Shown here: in pieces, positions 13,413 through 33,863 of the stretch
Position numbering within the stretch: the stretch's first letter is position 1
How the letters are laid out: every line of letters begins with the position of its first letter
Assembly: GCA_007844125.1 (NCBI GenBank)
Contig: CM017556.1
Span: 20,187,607-20,251,606 of the forward strand
DNA length: 64,000 nt
DNA from: Sinonovacula constricta
Taxonomy: Eukaryota; Mollusca; Bivalvia; Cardiida; Solecurtidae
Direction of reading: 5' to 3'
The notes under the pieces: model-generated
Database searches by the model: none
What the model saw: only the letters and a program-made list of their open reading frames with translations
Told to the model about the DNA's origin: nothing
Position numbers and translations under genes: made by a program

Positions 13413-15262
13413 TTCATAAAAACGTATGTTGTTCGAGCTGGTGAGTATTAGGAGCTTATATTAAAATATTAAATCCTGATACTATACTTCTTGCTGAAAG
13501 AATTAATGCCAAGTATTTTGTTAAAAGAGTAACATATTTTCTACGATCTTTTGATGTTTTTGGACGATAGTTAATTTATATGTAAAACCGACAAAACATA
13601 CCACAAAGGTTTTCTTGCGCTAGAGGCGTGTTAATTACGTGAGATGTTGCAACTGTGTCAGACTACATGTAAATAAAAAAATAAAGACACCTTGTAAGCC
13701 CGTCTCAATAGTACTATCCGAAAGTCAAATTGCTAGAAATTGCACAACATGAAAAAGCTTAGTATTCATAATTGATACATTGACTTCAGCAAAGGTCTTT
13801 AACAACGCAATTTTGAAGTTTCCAAAACCACAAGTTTCCAGTATTTATTATACACTGTCCCACGATTAAAACTTTCCTAAACATATATTTTATGTTTTAC
13901 TATATCTGAATAGCTAAATTATATCCCATTTCCTTAAATGCGAACTAACAGAAGTAACTCAATAAATGCCAAATATTTCAGGAGAAGAAAAAAAACATGT
14001 CTAGGCATATACTAGAGTAAGTGCTAAAGCATGACAAACACGTGCTGGCCTGGTCACGATAGACATCCCAAAACAAACAAGACACATAATTCTGTTCTGG
14101 CGTGTCTTCGATGAGGACTGCTCGTGCTGATTTTTATTCCATTTTGGAAAAAAACGTCACATATTACTAAAGCTAAGCAAGTATAGAAAAAGGTCGGGTT
14201 AATATATTAGTACTTTACTTACACAACGATCCCGTTTAAGATCATTAAAAAATAAAAAATCAATCAAAAATTTATTTAATGCTCTGTTGATTACAATGAC
14301 TATGACAAATTACTTCAATATTCAAAGAAAAATATTAAACTTTAAGTTAAATGAATTGTATCGGCGCAGTTTCTGGACTTTAGTACTAGTAGATATGGCA
14401 TTCACAATGCTCACCTGGCTTGATGATCGACTTATCAAGTTAAATTGACGATTCAATTCATTACACTTTACTTAATTTTATTTGATTCATTTAATGTATT
14501 AATTTAAATTATCAATTGAAGCTGTCCCGATGTGAATGATCAGCGAATGTGTGAATCGTCATGTACTGATTCTGTTTTTGGTGTATTTTGAATGACCCTC
14601 GTCGTTTTAAAATCAGTCTCTTACACAACAGGAAAATCAACCAATCAGAAATTATATTAATTCTTATGTTTGACATCGATATCCGTGAGGTTTCCATGTC
14701 CATTTAATTTCGCAGATATTAAACCTTATGAAGGGCTATGACGAATCAATATCCAATTACATGTACTTGTAGATAAGGTTACTATGTTAGTTATCGTGAA
14801 CAGATCGACAAAACAACTCGTTTGGGGTTTTGTCATAACATAAAACTTTTGCATTGCATTGTCTTACACTAAGTTATTTTGACATTATTGAATGAATAAT
14901 ATGCATAGAATATATGTTCTACTTTTAAAAACTTTTGGTGGAGTTATTTAATTTGTGTAATTATTTTATTTGGGTCGATATTTTAGATAAATTGCGAGAC
15001 TCTTTCGAAACAAGATTATTTTCCTCCATTGTTCCATCGAAAACAACGCGTGTATGTTATTTACTCAAATAAAAGAAAAAGTAAAACATCTTGTTGCCTA
15101 TGAACACGTGAGTTAGGTTATAAGTTAATGACCATATAGCGTCATCGATGTACAGCCTTAGTATGTACGCGTCTTTGTTCCATACACGAGGATGAATGGG
15201 CCTGATTTTAACCAGTCAAAAAGCTCCTTCACCTTTTTAGATGTGGTGCCCGACGTTTACCT
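13413..15262. other. Intergenic, nothing recognised
   Basis: AT-rich sequence between FReP 2 and the tetranucleotide microsatellites. No gene supported. Confidence 0.45.
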
Positions 15263-15562
15263 AGATAGATAGATAGATAGATGGATGGATGGATGGATGG
15301 ATGGATGGATGGATGGATGGATGGATGGATGGATGGATGGATGGATGGATGGATGGATGGATGGATGGATGGATGGATGGATGGGTATGGGTCTTTGGGT
15401 TTGGGTGGGTGAATGGATGGATGGGTGGGTGGGTGTTTGGTTGGATGGATGGGTGGATGGAAGGATGGAGGGCAGGCGGACAGACAGACAGATGGACAGA
15501 CAGATGGACAGACAGATGGACAGACAGACAGACAGACAGACAGGCAGGCAGGCAGGTAGAGT

Positions 15563-15598
<36 letters not shown>

Positions 15599-15601
15599 GG
15601 C

Positions 15602-15648
<47 letters not shown>

Positions 15649-15657
15649 TAGACAGAC

Positions 15658-15710
<53 letters not shown>

Positions 15711-15711
15711 C
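15263..15711 (+). repeat. Compound GATA / GATG / GACA microsatellite
   Basis: A block of tetranucleotides changes motif along its length: GATA, then about 100 bases of GATG, a degenerate GGGT/GATG part, about 180 bases of GACA with GGCA interruptions, and GATA again. Open frames on both strands in this block are purely repeat-derived. Confidence 0.97.
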
Positions 15712-15781
15712 TTTATTCGTTCATACATTAGGTCAATGGCCAGTCAGTACATGTGCACAAATTCTCCATAGCAATCATGGG

Positions 15782-17524
<1,743 letters not shown>

Positions 17525-18004
17525 ATACGTTATTCCTTTCGTTCTGTTTAATTAAATAAAAAAATCTCTTTCATGCAATAAAAAAAATATTGTTACCTTA
17601 AAAGATCCCGCGAAATGTTATTTATTCATTTGAAAAGTACTTGTCTTTCAAACTGACCTATCCGAACCACGTTGCACACTTAGCTATTTTTAATCTAAGA
17701 AACCCACGTGACCTCATACTTCTGATATCATGTCACATGATCATTCGGACAATCAACTCTGAAGTCGATATCTACTTTTACCATCAATCCACATTGCGCT
17801 TATTTCTAGATTTGAAAGACAGTGGACATTCAGCGCGATATATTTTATAATTTGTACTGTATAACATTTTTGGTAATGTTATGACAGCCTTTACTTTAAC
17901 TAAAGTTTAAGCTTATGCAGCAGTTGTGCACGAATTTCCCAGAACTGAGGTAAAATGTTGTTACATGTATTAGATATAGGCAAGTTGTCGGATATCACCT
18001 TTTA
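17525..18004 (+). mobile_element. TTAA-type MITE, degraded copy
   Basis: From ATTGTTACCTTAAAAGATCC onward the copy aligns with 51841-52333 and 53996-54450, through TAGCTATTTTTAA and ACCTCAT to the 3' end GGCAAGTTGTCGGATATCACC. The left terminal repeat is too diverged to place exactly, so the start is approximate. Confidence 0.7.
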
Positions 18005-19019
18005 GTTGAAAAGATCATATATCTGAACTTGTACACGTTTGCTGATGGTGATTTGTATATTTGTATACAATCTATCAATCTATGTAAAACTTTTGATATG
18101 ATAATGTCTTGTATGTATATGTGTTTATCGCTCTTTTTACTCTTTCTTTTTGAAATTGCTCATTTTGAACATCTTTGTGAATCTTCATCATTCGAGGAAA
18201 TAAATATTATATTACTCAACCATACGCATAGAACATAATAATCACAAATACGTGTATAAGCTAACTTTATGTTTTACAATACATTAAAAATGACGAGCAT
18301 ACATCTAACAAAAAAATGTATTTGATTTCTGCCTTAAGTTTAATAAGAAATGACACTTTCGAAGAACAAATTTTATTTTTATGTTAACAATGCGGTTGTA
18401 AAGTCATGGACTGGTGCATAACGGTTAAATAAAATGTGATCGACGAAACTTCACGTAAATAAATTGCTCCCTTTAAATGTTCTAAAATTTCAGTTAATAA
18501 CAATTTATAACGAATGTTTTGTAAGCCTGTTTATTGGTGCGTGTGGTGAAACTGCCATTTTGATTTTATACACACCATGTATCTTAGTTTTGTTCATGAA
18601 TTTGAATGATGGTGTGATTTTATAAAATTATGTCATTTGAGTTGTCAATTTTTTATGACAGGAATATCACATTTAAAAAACCTGCCCCTGAAATATGTAA
18701 CATCAGCCAATCGATTAAGACATTTTGATTATTTCACGATTTGTTGCACGTGGTGCAACATAACCTCTAAGCGGTTATTAAACTCAGAAATGGTATGGCG
18801 CTATAGTTTCATCTTGATATATCCGTATTCTTTAATATTTACAAGTGACAACAGATTGTGTAGCAAGGTCTGTATATATGACAGCCATCTAGCAGGGGCT
18901 ATATGACTTCTACATTAACTCCGAGATCTAACAGCAAATAAAACCTTAATTAGATGCATTTTAAAACTTTTGATGTCCTATAATGTTACACAGTTTACCA
19001 ATATTTTAAACAGTATACG
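18005..19019. other. Intergenic, nothing recognised
   Basis: No supported gene in this stretch. Confidence 0.4.
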
Positions 19020-19200
19020 CTGATTATCCAGTTGAGGTTCATAATCATAAGATATAACACAGATGTCCTCATTAACAAACATAATACTGACGTTCTCACA
19101 ATGTTCGCAGTTATAATGGATTGGGGTCGAACTCGGGCAGTCAGAGAAGAAGGTTCCGTAACCAACAAAAGATGTCTCATTAGAAGAGATATACTGTTAT
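19020..19200 (-). pseudogene. Duplicated, decayed copy of the last SRCR exon
   Basis: Minus-strand sequence reads NETSFVGYGTFF, SDCPSSTPIHYNCEH and ENVSIMF. It aligns with exon 4 of the neighbouring gene (SETSLFDCPSWSPTNHNCGH, EDVSVVCS), and the similarity continues into the 3' flank (TGTGTTA...TTATGATTAT). This is a tandem duplication of about 190 bp. The copy has lost the stop codon and several cysteines. An acceptor-like CTCTCTTAG precedes it, so it could still be used as an alternative end, but decay is more likely. Confidence 0.68.
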
Positions 19201-19248
19201 CCTAAGAGAGAAATATAATCATAAAATGTAACACAGGGACTTCTAAAT

Positions 19249-25800
<6,552 letters not shown>

Positions 25801-27170
25801 CTGTAAACGATTATAGAGTTGTGTATAAGTCTAATTAAGTGACATTTGCAGTTAACGATTATAAATTAGACTTTTTATATTTTTAATTAAAAAAGTTACT
25901 TCGTATGTAAAGAACACTTTACTTACTCCTTAAAATGTGCATTCAATAATAAAAATAAATTCTAATTAGGGGATGTTTATAAAAATACAAACAAACAAAA
26001 ACAGGTAAAAAACGTTTAACATATAATCACAAACAACTTTTAATTAAATAAAATTACATTTTATGTCAGTACATATTATAAACATTACAAATAATGTATT
26101 GTTAATATATACCTACATGTTAGTTGAACTGTGAACAAGCTGAATCCCAAGAAATTGTTAAGCCGAAGAGTGAACCTAGAGGATTAATACTGGAACAGGA
26201 CTGAGAGCGGTGTCTTGGTATTTTAAGATCGTATGCTGCATTCATTGTGTTGCTTTTCTATGACACACATAAAACATGACAATGATCATGTGGAAAAATG
26301 GATGATGACGAAGGTAGCCGTAGAAAACAAAGAAAGGTTAGCAATTCATAATCAAAAGCAACATTTTCAACTTCGTAGTCGGAATGGATTTCTTTTAACA
26401 AGGTAACGTGTGGTCGGATATCTTGCTGTGGAAGTATTCAGTATGAAGGGTTTTATGTTTTTATATTTTATTTACCCGATGGATTGTTTTGAAAAGATTG
26501 GAAGCTGCTGAAAAATATAACTCTCGGCATTTTTATTGTTTACTCTGATAAAAATGTAACACTCGGCATTTTTATTGTTACTCTGAGAAAAGTATCAAAC
26601 TGTTTATCGCATTTCAGGATAAATAAATCATTACAACAAGTAACTCGTGAAATAAATCATTAAAACAAACTACCCGTAAAAAAAAAAAATTATTTATAGT
26701 GCAATTCAAACTATTGACAATTTAGGGCTATAATAATGAATTGGAAATCATTATTCTGTTTCGAAATATACGATAAATATATAAATTATTTTTAATTACA
26801 ATTCAATTTGTTATTTTGGTATTTTTCTTTGAAATTTGACAAGTACATAATAACGCTCTCACGCTTCAAAATGTGCACTTTTTTCTCAATAATTATATAT
26901 TTTCTTTTACTCTTTCTTAAATGGCGTATTTATATCTTATATACGCAATGTTTGCGTATTCTGTTCCATACACCAGAATATGACTAACCAAACGTTTTCC
27001 AAGCACAGTAGAGAGTATGACTTCGAAGGTAAAATAATCTATACTATTCACAATAATGGTGTTTAGATGCAAAGAAAAATGGTTTAATGGTACAGGCAAC
27101 TTCCAACTGTAATGGCCAGTCAGTTCTTGCACAGAAGTGCCTTTTTACAGCAGTACCTCAGTTACAATAA
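25801..27170. other. Upstream of the SRCR gene, AT-rich
   Basis: It should contain the missing first exon and promoter, but I could not place them. A short direct repeat (CTCGGCATTTTTATTGTT) occurs twice at 26520-26585. Confidence 0.4.
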
Positions 27171-27171
27171 T

Positions 27172-27257
<86 letters not shown>
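27171..27257 (+). repeat. (AAT)n microsatellite
   Basis: About 85 bases of AAT/TAA repeats. Confidence 0.95.
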
Positions 27258-27258
<1 letters not shown>

Positions 27259-27864
27259 GATATCTTTATGTTACGAAGGTAACTTATAAGCTATATACAT
27301 ACACACACAGCATATAATATACATCTTTTCTAACAGAGTCATTCGACTAACAATAGAAATAAAATAAATGTCCAATTAAAATACTTAGAAAAATTATAAT
27401 GAATACGGCTATTAAACATTTATTAGAAAGACCACATTCATACAAACAACATTTACCATTTTTATCATAAGTGAATAAGTGATTAAGTGAGAATAATACA
27501 TGAATGTAGTCACGTCATTCAAACAATCATATTGGTACTAGTCGGTTACGTTTACAAACTATATAAGACCACGGAACAGGTTAAACTATTGAAGATATGC
27601 AATACAATTATCTGACTACAAACAGTGATATACACTTGTTATGTTTGGTTTGTTTGTTTGTGTTTGTTTGTTGTTTGTTTGACATTGTGTGGATATTGTA
27701 CCCACTTACTAATTTTGGAATGCTAGGAAAAGTTCACTGTAGTATTTTTTAACTTCTACGGTTACCCATAAACATCTCTACTAACCTTATGAAACTCATC
27801 AACATGTTCATACCACCAAGCTTTAATACTAGATTGCCAAATGTTCAGGATATGTCCATAAAAT
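27258..27864. other. Intergenic, nothing recognised
   Basis: AT-rich. A short run of GTTTGTTTGTTT-type sequence is seen near 27650. Confidence 0.4.
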
Positions 27865-28520
27865 GTTAACAGCTACCTTGTACAAAATGGTGTATTCTTG
27901 CCTATTGTAATGTGAGGATCTTTGATATTTGAAATAATATCAATCACCATGTAGTGAGGGTCAGATGGTGTCATGTTTATCAACGTTATGCAGATAGCTT
28001 TTTTATGTCACATACTCTAGAAAAAGCACTATCTGTATCTGCACTGTTCTCTATTGTCTGTGCCTTACAGTCAACATGACAGCGAACATCAGCTGCATGT
28101 AAGTCACTAACAGCTCCCATAACACGTATACTTCTTTTGCAGTCTTGTCACTACATTGAGCATGCGCTCGCTATATTGAATCTTTGACATCAAAATCATT
28201 GTCTGTTCTGCATACACAGGCCATTCTCCGTCATTTTCGATTTCTTTTGTATCAATGTATAAATTGTTAAAAAAAACAGAAAGTTGAATCATCTGATCTT
28301 TTACTTCGATTTAGGGTTTCAGGAAAACTGATACAATTCTGCCTATGTTTTTCTTTTAACATTTCTCTTCTTGCAACATGGATGTTTAGTTGGAACACAT
28401 TACTTCTATGCCATTGGATAACACTGTTTTTACCATCATTTAAGTTTGTTTTTCAGTTCTTTATGACAGGAATCACCATACACCTTGCTGCACCGGGTGA
28501 TTAATTTTATTCTGTTTAAG
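27865..28520 (-). pseudogene. Frameshifted relic of the uncharacterised 'DLHAAD' family
   Basis: On the minus strand three frames carry successive parts. CSKVYGDSCHKELKN comes first, near 28490. Then NLYIDTKEIENDGEWPVYAE and ERMLNVVTRLQKKY follow. After a frameshift come GAVSDLHAADVRCHVDCKAQ and DTDSAFSRVCD, and after another break SDPHYMVIDIISNIKDPHIT. The DLHAAD-x3-H-x2-C signature is one I associate with large repeated families of uncharacterised bivalve proteins, often near mobile elements. The function is unknown. The breaks argue for a pseudogene. Confidence 0.5.
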
Positions 28521-28952
28521 CTTGCAAATGTTAACCTCCTATCTGAAAAAAATACAATACATTTATATTAATAACACTCACAATTCGTATGGGCCAAACT
28601 GTTAACTTAGAATGATTGTAAAGCGATATAATCATATTATACAATTTATATTATAGTTATTGGGCATCGTATTTAAGATTATATCAACTTCGTCAATAAG
28701 AGCACGAAAGTACTGCAATATTAAGTAAAAATGGTCGAGACGCTCACCTGTCTAATTTGCTTACAATTCAAAAATACAATAAATTGGGTCGGATTTTGAT
28801 TAAATGCCGTTTCTGATTTCGTAAAGATTTACATATGAACAAAATGTCCTTTGCTAGAAAGTGGTGTATTGGAGGCTGGCAGGATCTAGACCGATGCTCC
28901 GTTTTCCCCATACATATCATTTAAAAACAATAGGGTCTTTTACTAGATTCTA

Positions 28953-29390
28953 GATAAGAATATATGACAAAGTCCTATGAGCATTGCAACATATACCAAA
29001 CTCCGAAAAGGCTCAGAACAAAGGTATTTCACATGCAAGCCAAGCGAAAAGTAAGAACAAATTTGTGATGAGTCATTTAACGAAAAGAGCAAACCCGACA
29101 GTTACCGCCTTGGAACGGTCAGTCGGCAAAATGGACCGACTGGGGTGCTTAAACCGGTTTTACAGAGCTCTAACCTCGCACTTTCTGACGAGTTTTTCAA
29201 ATGCAAGCAATGAAAAGAAAAACGATCTATTTGAATACAAAATGTTCTAGCGCTGATATTTTCTATAAGTTATGACGAAAATAGTGACGTCATTGAAAAA
29301 AATAATGTCCACATAGTGTTTGGAAAGGAATATGGTATTATTTCGATTTAAACAACTACACAAAAATGGTTGACTATAAATAAAATAACA
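28953..29390 (-). repeat. Dispersed repeat R1, copy C (full-length-like)
   Basis: Reverse-strand copy collinear with copy B over more than 400 bp, from AAGAATATATGACAAAGTCC, through the core at 29098-29190 (GGAACGGTCAGTCGGCAAAA), to CTACACAAAAATGG. An open frame across it (28984-29250) is repeat-derived. Confidence 0.85.
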
Positions 29391-29612
29391 TTCTGAAATC
29401 ATGAACAAACATAGAGACGAATAAATAGTTGTAGCATCCTGTTCATGTGAAGATGTAATTGAAGAACTAAAGTCCAATGTCCATCAAAGGAAATACACGT
29501 AATAATCCTTATAGGATGAATTAAATGACAACATAGATTACATGCGCGGGAAGATTTTATACGACCGCCACACTGCACAAGTAACATTGTTGTGATCATG
29601 AATAAGAATAAT

Positions 29613-29715
29613 AAGAATATATGACAAAGTCCTATGAGCATTGCAACATATACCAAACACCGAAAAGGCACAGAACAAAGGTCTTTCACATGCAAGCCAA
29701 GCGAAAAGTAAGAGT
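29613..29715 (-). repeat. Dispersed repeat R1, copy C' (3' part only)
   Basis: A near-identical second copy of the first about 100 bases of copy C (ATATGACAAAGTCCTATGAG ... GCAAGCCAAGCGAAAAGTAA). It lies 660 bp away in the same orientation, so the two segments are direct repeats flanking the core. Confidence 0.82.
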
Positions 29716-30184
29716 AATGTGTCAGCCTATATACTCAAATGACTGAAATAGCCTTTTTCCATTGCTTCGCATTGTTTTAATCTTAATCAAGCGACTGTTT
29801 TGATTGTAAATTTTAATTCATGGTAGCGGGCGTGAGGATGTGGTAAACTTCTTATACACCTTACCTTTAAACGGGTAAAATATTTTTTATCGCGAATGAT
29901 TTGAAGCTGATGTATTGGTACATGGAGCAGATAATGAAATACAGAGACAAACATACAGAGACACACATTAATACATAGTTTGATGTTGTTGTTATTGTTG
30001 TCACAGAGGACCCTTAGTTTTCGCGTTTAAAATTCATTTACAATCTTTAAAGGTATGGTTTTATAGATACATATTAAAAATCATTTAATCTTGGTTTATG
30101 TATGCACTGATAAACAAATGAGTTCAATTTTAAAGTGTTTAGCAAAAACGAAAACATTGATCAAGTCCACTACTCAGGTGACTT

Positions 30185-30335
30185 ATTTTTTGTTGCAAGC
30201 TATAATGTTAAAAACGGAATATTCAGTTCTTTTCTCTGAAAAAAGGTCCCACACCTGCGATTTCCTGTATTTGCCATCTACTCTATCGTTCCTATTAAAA
30301 TGCATTCCTCAAGAAAAAGGCTAATGCAGAGCGTT
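30185..30335 (+). repeat. Dispersed repeat R4, copy 1
   Basis: Shares TTGCAAGCTA, GTTAAAAACGGAA, TCTTTTCTCTGAA and AAATGCATTCC in the same order with 37515-37690 and 49425-49600. No coding sequence. Confidence 0.7.
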
Positions 30336-31139
30336 AAGGTCGCCGAAAAAATATATGAGAAAGCTACGCATATTAAGCATAACAGCATTTAGCACCACTT
30401 CTATTGTGGAGTAAAAATGTTTAGAATAGCTTATATTGTTAATTGTTACATTTATGAGAGTAAATGGTACTTTTTAACTCCTTGGGGCAACACAACAAGA
30501 TCGGTGAACAACACCTACTCAACAAATGCCGTGTAAATTTCCAAACCAATATTCGTGGTACGACCTTGCAATGGTACCAACATCCGCGAGAAGTCTTTAC
30601 AACACGCAGCAAAAACAATGACTTTATATGTCCTATTTATTTTTTTCGCAATATGTCGTCAAAAGTAATATTCATTCATACAAAAGTAAAACCTTGAAGT
30701 TTTGATAATACTTCTTGAATACCGAGCAAATATTACACTTATGTCTATCAAAGTGTTCGACCAAATGTGTTCGATTATTAGTGCAGTCTGTCCAAATCTA
30801 AACCAAACACACCACTAATTGTAATATTCACCGAGCTGTAATCTCGCGATTCGCACCAAAAGCTTTTTATTTGGTGTAAAAATAATACCAATACTGCGGT
30901 TACTGATTATTAAAGATAGAAAACAATTTATCTTTTATACGAAGAAATGTTTAACCACAAATATTGCACTAAAGAGATTATGGTGGAATTAGTGCAGTCT
31001 TGCAATTTGAAAATAAGAATTTGACAATCGATATGCTTAAAAGTTTGCTAGTTACTTTTTCAAAGTCCCTACGTTTATTTTTTGTTTATGTAGTGGTTTT
31101 TAAGAAGACACAAAAATAAAACCAGAAAACTTTAGTATA
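30336..31139. other. Intergenic, nothing recognised
   Basis: A 77-codon frame at 30464-30697 has no recognisable features. Confidence 0.4.
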
Positions 31140-31320
31140 AATGTAACAATGTGTTCTATAACAGCTGAAATGGAATAATGATTTCCGTTAAAAAATACGA
31201 TCGCTTCTTAAAAGCTGTGACGTTACCTTATATAGACTCCCAAAACCAATTACAAGCATAGGGTCGGTGATCTAATGACCCAATAAAAGGCACTTGTCTG
31301 CTGAGCGGCGCTAATAAAAA
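31140..31320 (+). repeat. Dispersed repeat R3, copy 1
   Basis: Aligns with 35640-35830: GTAACAATGTGTT, AAAGCTGTGACGT, and GGTCGGTGATCTAATGACCCAATA against GGTCGCAGTTCTCGGTGACCCAATA. Its end (GAGCGGCGCTAATAAA) resembles the end of R4 copy 3 (AAGCGGCGCCAATAAAG), so R3 and R4 may be parts of one element. Confidence 0.65.
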
Positions 31321-31369
31321 AAATTATTAAACTCCAATGCTGATCACATGATTGCCAGGACTATAACAG

Positions 31370-33415
31370 TTAACTTTCACAAAGAATGTTCTAACTGCTA
31401 TCCTTTTACAAAGAATGTTCTAACTGCTTTCCTTTCTTTTTACAAAGATTGTTCTAACTGCTTTCCTTTCCTTTCGCAAAGAATGTTCTATCTGCTTACC
31501 TTTCCTTTTACAAAGAATGTTCTAACTGCTTTCCTTTCCTTTTGCAAAGAATGTTCTAACTGCTTTCCTTTCTTTTCACAAAGAATGTTCTAATTGCTTT
31601 CCTTTCTTTTCACAAAGAATGTTTTAACTGCTTTCCTTTCTTTTCACAAAGAATGTTCTAACTGCTTTCCTTTCTTTTCACAAAGAATGTTCTAACTGCT
31701 TTCCTTGTTTGTCACAAAGAATGTTCTAACTGCTTTCCTTTCTTTTCACAAAGAATGTTCTAACTGCTTTCCTTTCTTTTCACAAAGAATGTTCTAACTG
31801 CTTTCCTTGTTTGTCACAAAGAATGTTCTAACTGCTTTCCTTTCTTTTCACAAAGAATGTTCTAACTGCTTTCCTTGTTTGTCACAAAGAATGTTCTACC
31901 TGCTTTCCTTTCCTTTTACAAAGAATGTTCTATCTGCTTTCCTTTCCTTTCACAAAGAATGTTCTAACCGCTTTCCTTTCTTTTCACAAAGAATGTTCTA
32001 ACTGCTTTACTTTCTTTTCACAAAGAATGTTCTAACTGCTTTCCTTTCACAAAGAATGTTCTAACTGCTTTACTTTCTTTTCACAAAGAATGTTCTAACT
32101 GCTTTCCTTTCTTTTCACAAAGAATGCTCTAACTGCTTTCCTTTTACAAAGAATGTTCTAATTGCTTACCTTTCCTTTCACAAAGAATGTTCTAATTGCT
32201 TACCTTTCCTTTCACAAAGAATGTTCTAACTGCTTTCCTTTCCTTTCACTGTTCTTACTACTTTCTTTTCACAAAGTACGTTCTAACTGCTTTCCTTTCT
32301 TTTCACAAAGAATGTTCTTACTGCTTTCCTTTCTTTTCACAAAGAACGTTCTAACTGCTTTCCTTTCTTTTCACAAACAAGGTTCTAACTGCTTTCCTTT
32401 CTTTTCACAAACAAGGTTCTAACTGCTTTCCTTTCTTTTCACAAAGAATGTTATAACTGCTTTCCTTTTTTTTTACAAAGAATGTTCTAACTGCTTTCCT
32501 TTCCTTTTACAAAGAATGTTTTCACTGCTTTTCATTCCTTTCACAAAGAATGTTCTAATTGCTTTCCTTTCTTCTTAAAAAGAATGTTCAAACTGCTTTC
32601 CTTTCCTTTCACAAAGAATGTTCTAACTGCTTTCCGTTCTTTTCACAAAGAATGTTCTCACAGCTTTCCTTTCCTTTCATAAGAATGTTCTAACTGCTGT
32701 CCTTTCTTTTTACAAAGAATGCTCTAACTGCTTTCCTTTCTTTTCACAAAGAATGTTCCAACTGCTTTCCTTTTTTTTCACAAAGAATGCTCTAACTGCT
32801 TTCCTTTCACAACGAATGTTCTAATTGTTTACCTTTCCTTTCACAAAGAATGTTCTAATTGCTTACCTTTCCTTTCTCAATGATGTTCTTATTGCTTACC
32901 TTTCCTTTCACAAAGAATGTTCTAATTGTTTACCTTTCCTTTCACAAAGAATGTTCTAGTTGCTTACCTTTCCTTTCTCAATGATGTTCTAATTGCTTAC
33001 CTTTCCTTTCACAACGAATGTTCTAATTGTTTACCTTTCCTTTCACAAAGAATGTTCTAATTGCTTACCTTTCCTTTCTCAATGATGTTCTAATTGCTTA
33101 CCTTTCCTTTCACAAAGAATGTTCTAATTGTTTACCTTTCCTTTCACAAAGAATGTTCTAATTGCTTACCTTTCCTTTCTCAATGATGTTCTAATTGCTT
33201 ACCTTTCCTTTCACAAAGAATGTTCTAATTGTTTACCTTTCCTTTCACAAAGAATGTTCTAACTGCTTTCCTTTCCTTTCACAAAGACTGTTCTAGTTGC
33301 TTAACTTTCCTTTCACAAATAATGTGTTAACTGCTTTCATTTCCTTTCACAAAGAATTTCCAACTGCTTTCCTTTCACTAAGAATGTGCTCACTGCTTCA
33401 CTTTCCTTTCAATTT
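31370..33415 (+). repeat. 34-bp minisatellite array with GAAnnTTC cores
   Basis: About 60 units of roughly 34 bp. A pyrimidine part (CTTTCCTTTCTTTTC) is followed by ACAAAGAATGTTCTAACTG. Most units contain AGAATGTTCT, which has the GAAnnTTC arrangement of a minimal heat-shock element. Variants cluster: TTGTTTGTC at 31700-31880 and GCTTACC at 32160-33250. From 32810 to 33250 three units form a 101-bp higher-order repeat. The period is not a multiple of three, and the open frames across it are repeat-derived. Confidence 0.95.
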
Positions 33416-33594
33416 TTTCAAAAGTGATAAAACGCGCTTTCCTGTAAATAAACAACTGAATCAAATCATTTTTCCCTTTTGACATAATAATAAATTTGTA
33501 TGTTAAAGTTAATTTATGTTAATAAATTTTTGGCATAAAATCACGTACAACTAGGTTCGTAGAAAAGATGGATCCTAGTTGCTAACATTTAAGG

Positions 33595-33854
33595 AGGGGG
33601 CGCCCGTGGTTGTGCGGTTAGAGTCACAGACTCCTCATTCCCTCACCGCGTGAGTTCGAGTCCCAGTCGGGGATACAACTTTCATGTGGGGAAATTTCCG
33701 AGCTAACCTGCGGTGAACCGCTGATTCTTCCCAGGCATATGTCTGAGGTATTTCTCCACCAATTTCTCCACCAATTTCCCCTCCAATAATTAGCTGGATG
33801 TCGCAAATATGACCATAGGTTTGTCGGTGTGATATAACAAAAACAAATAAAACC
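33595..33854 (+). mobile_element. tRNA-derived SINE, family 2, copy with target duplication
   Basis: The head reads GGGGGCGCCCGTGGTTGTGC with box-B-like GAGTTCGAGTCCC. A body with ATGTGGGGAAAT and TAGCTGGATGTCGC follows, and the tail is ATAACAAAAACAAATAAAA. CATTTAAGG is found directly before (33586-33594) and after (33855-33863), a 9-bp target duplication. Related diverged copies lie at 59095-59305 and, inverted, at 63660-63950. Confidence 0.85.
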
Positions 33855-33863
33855 CATTTAAGG

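Noticed and set aside
15261..15728. Long open frames of Ile-His-Pro-Ser and Met-Asp-Gly-Trp repeats
   Set aside because: They are translations of the tetranucleotide microsatellite on both strands.
31348..33482. Cysteine/phenylalanine-rich repeat proteins across 31.3-33.5 kb
   Set aside because: The 34-bp period is not divisible by three, so each frame is broken repeatedly. The frames are by-products of the minisatellite.
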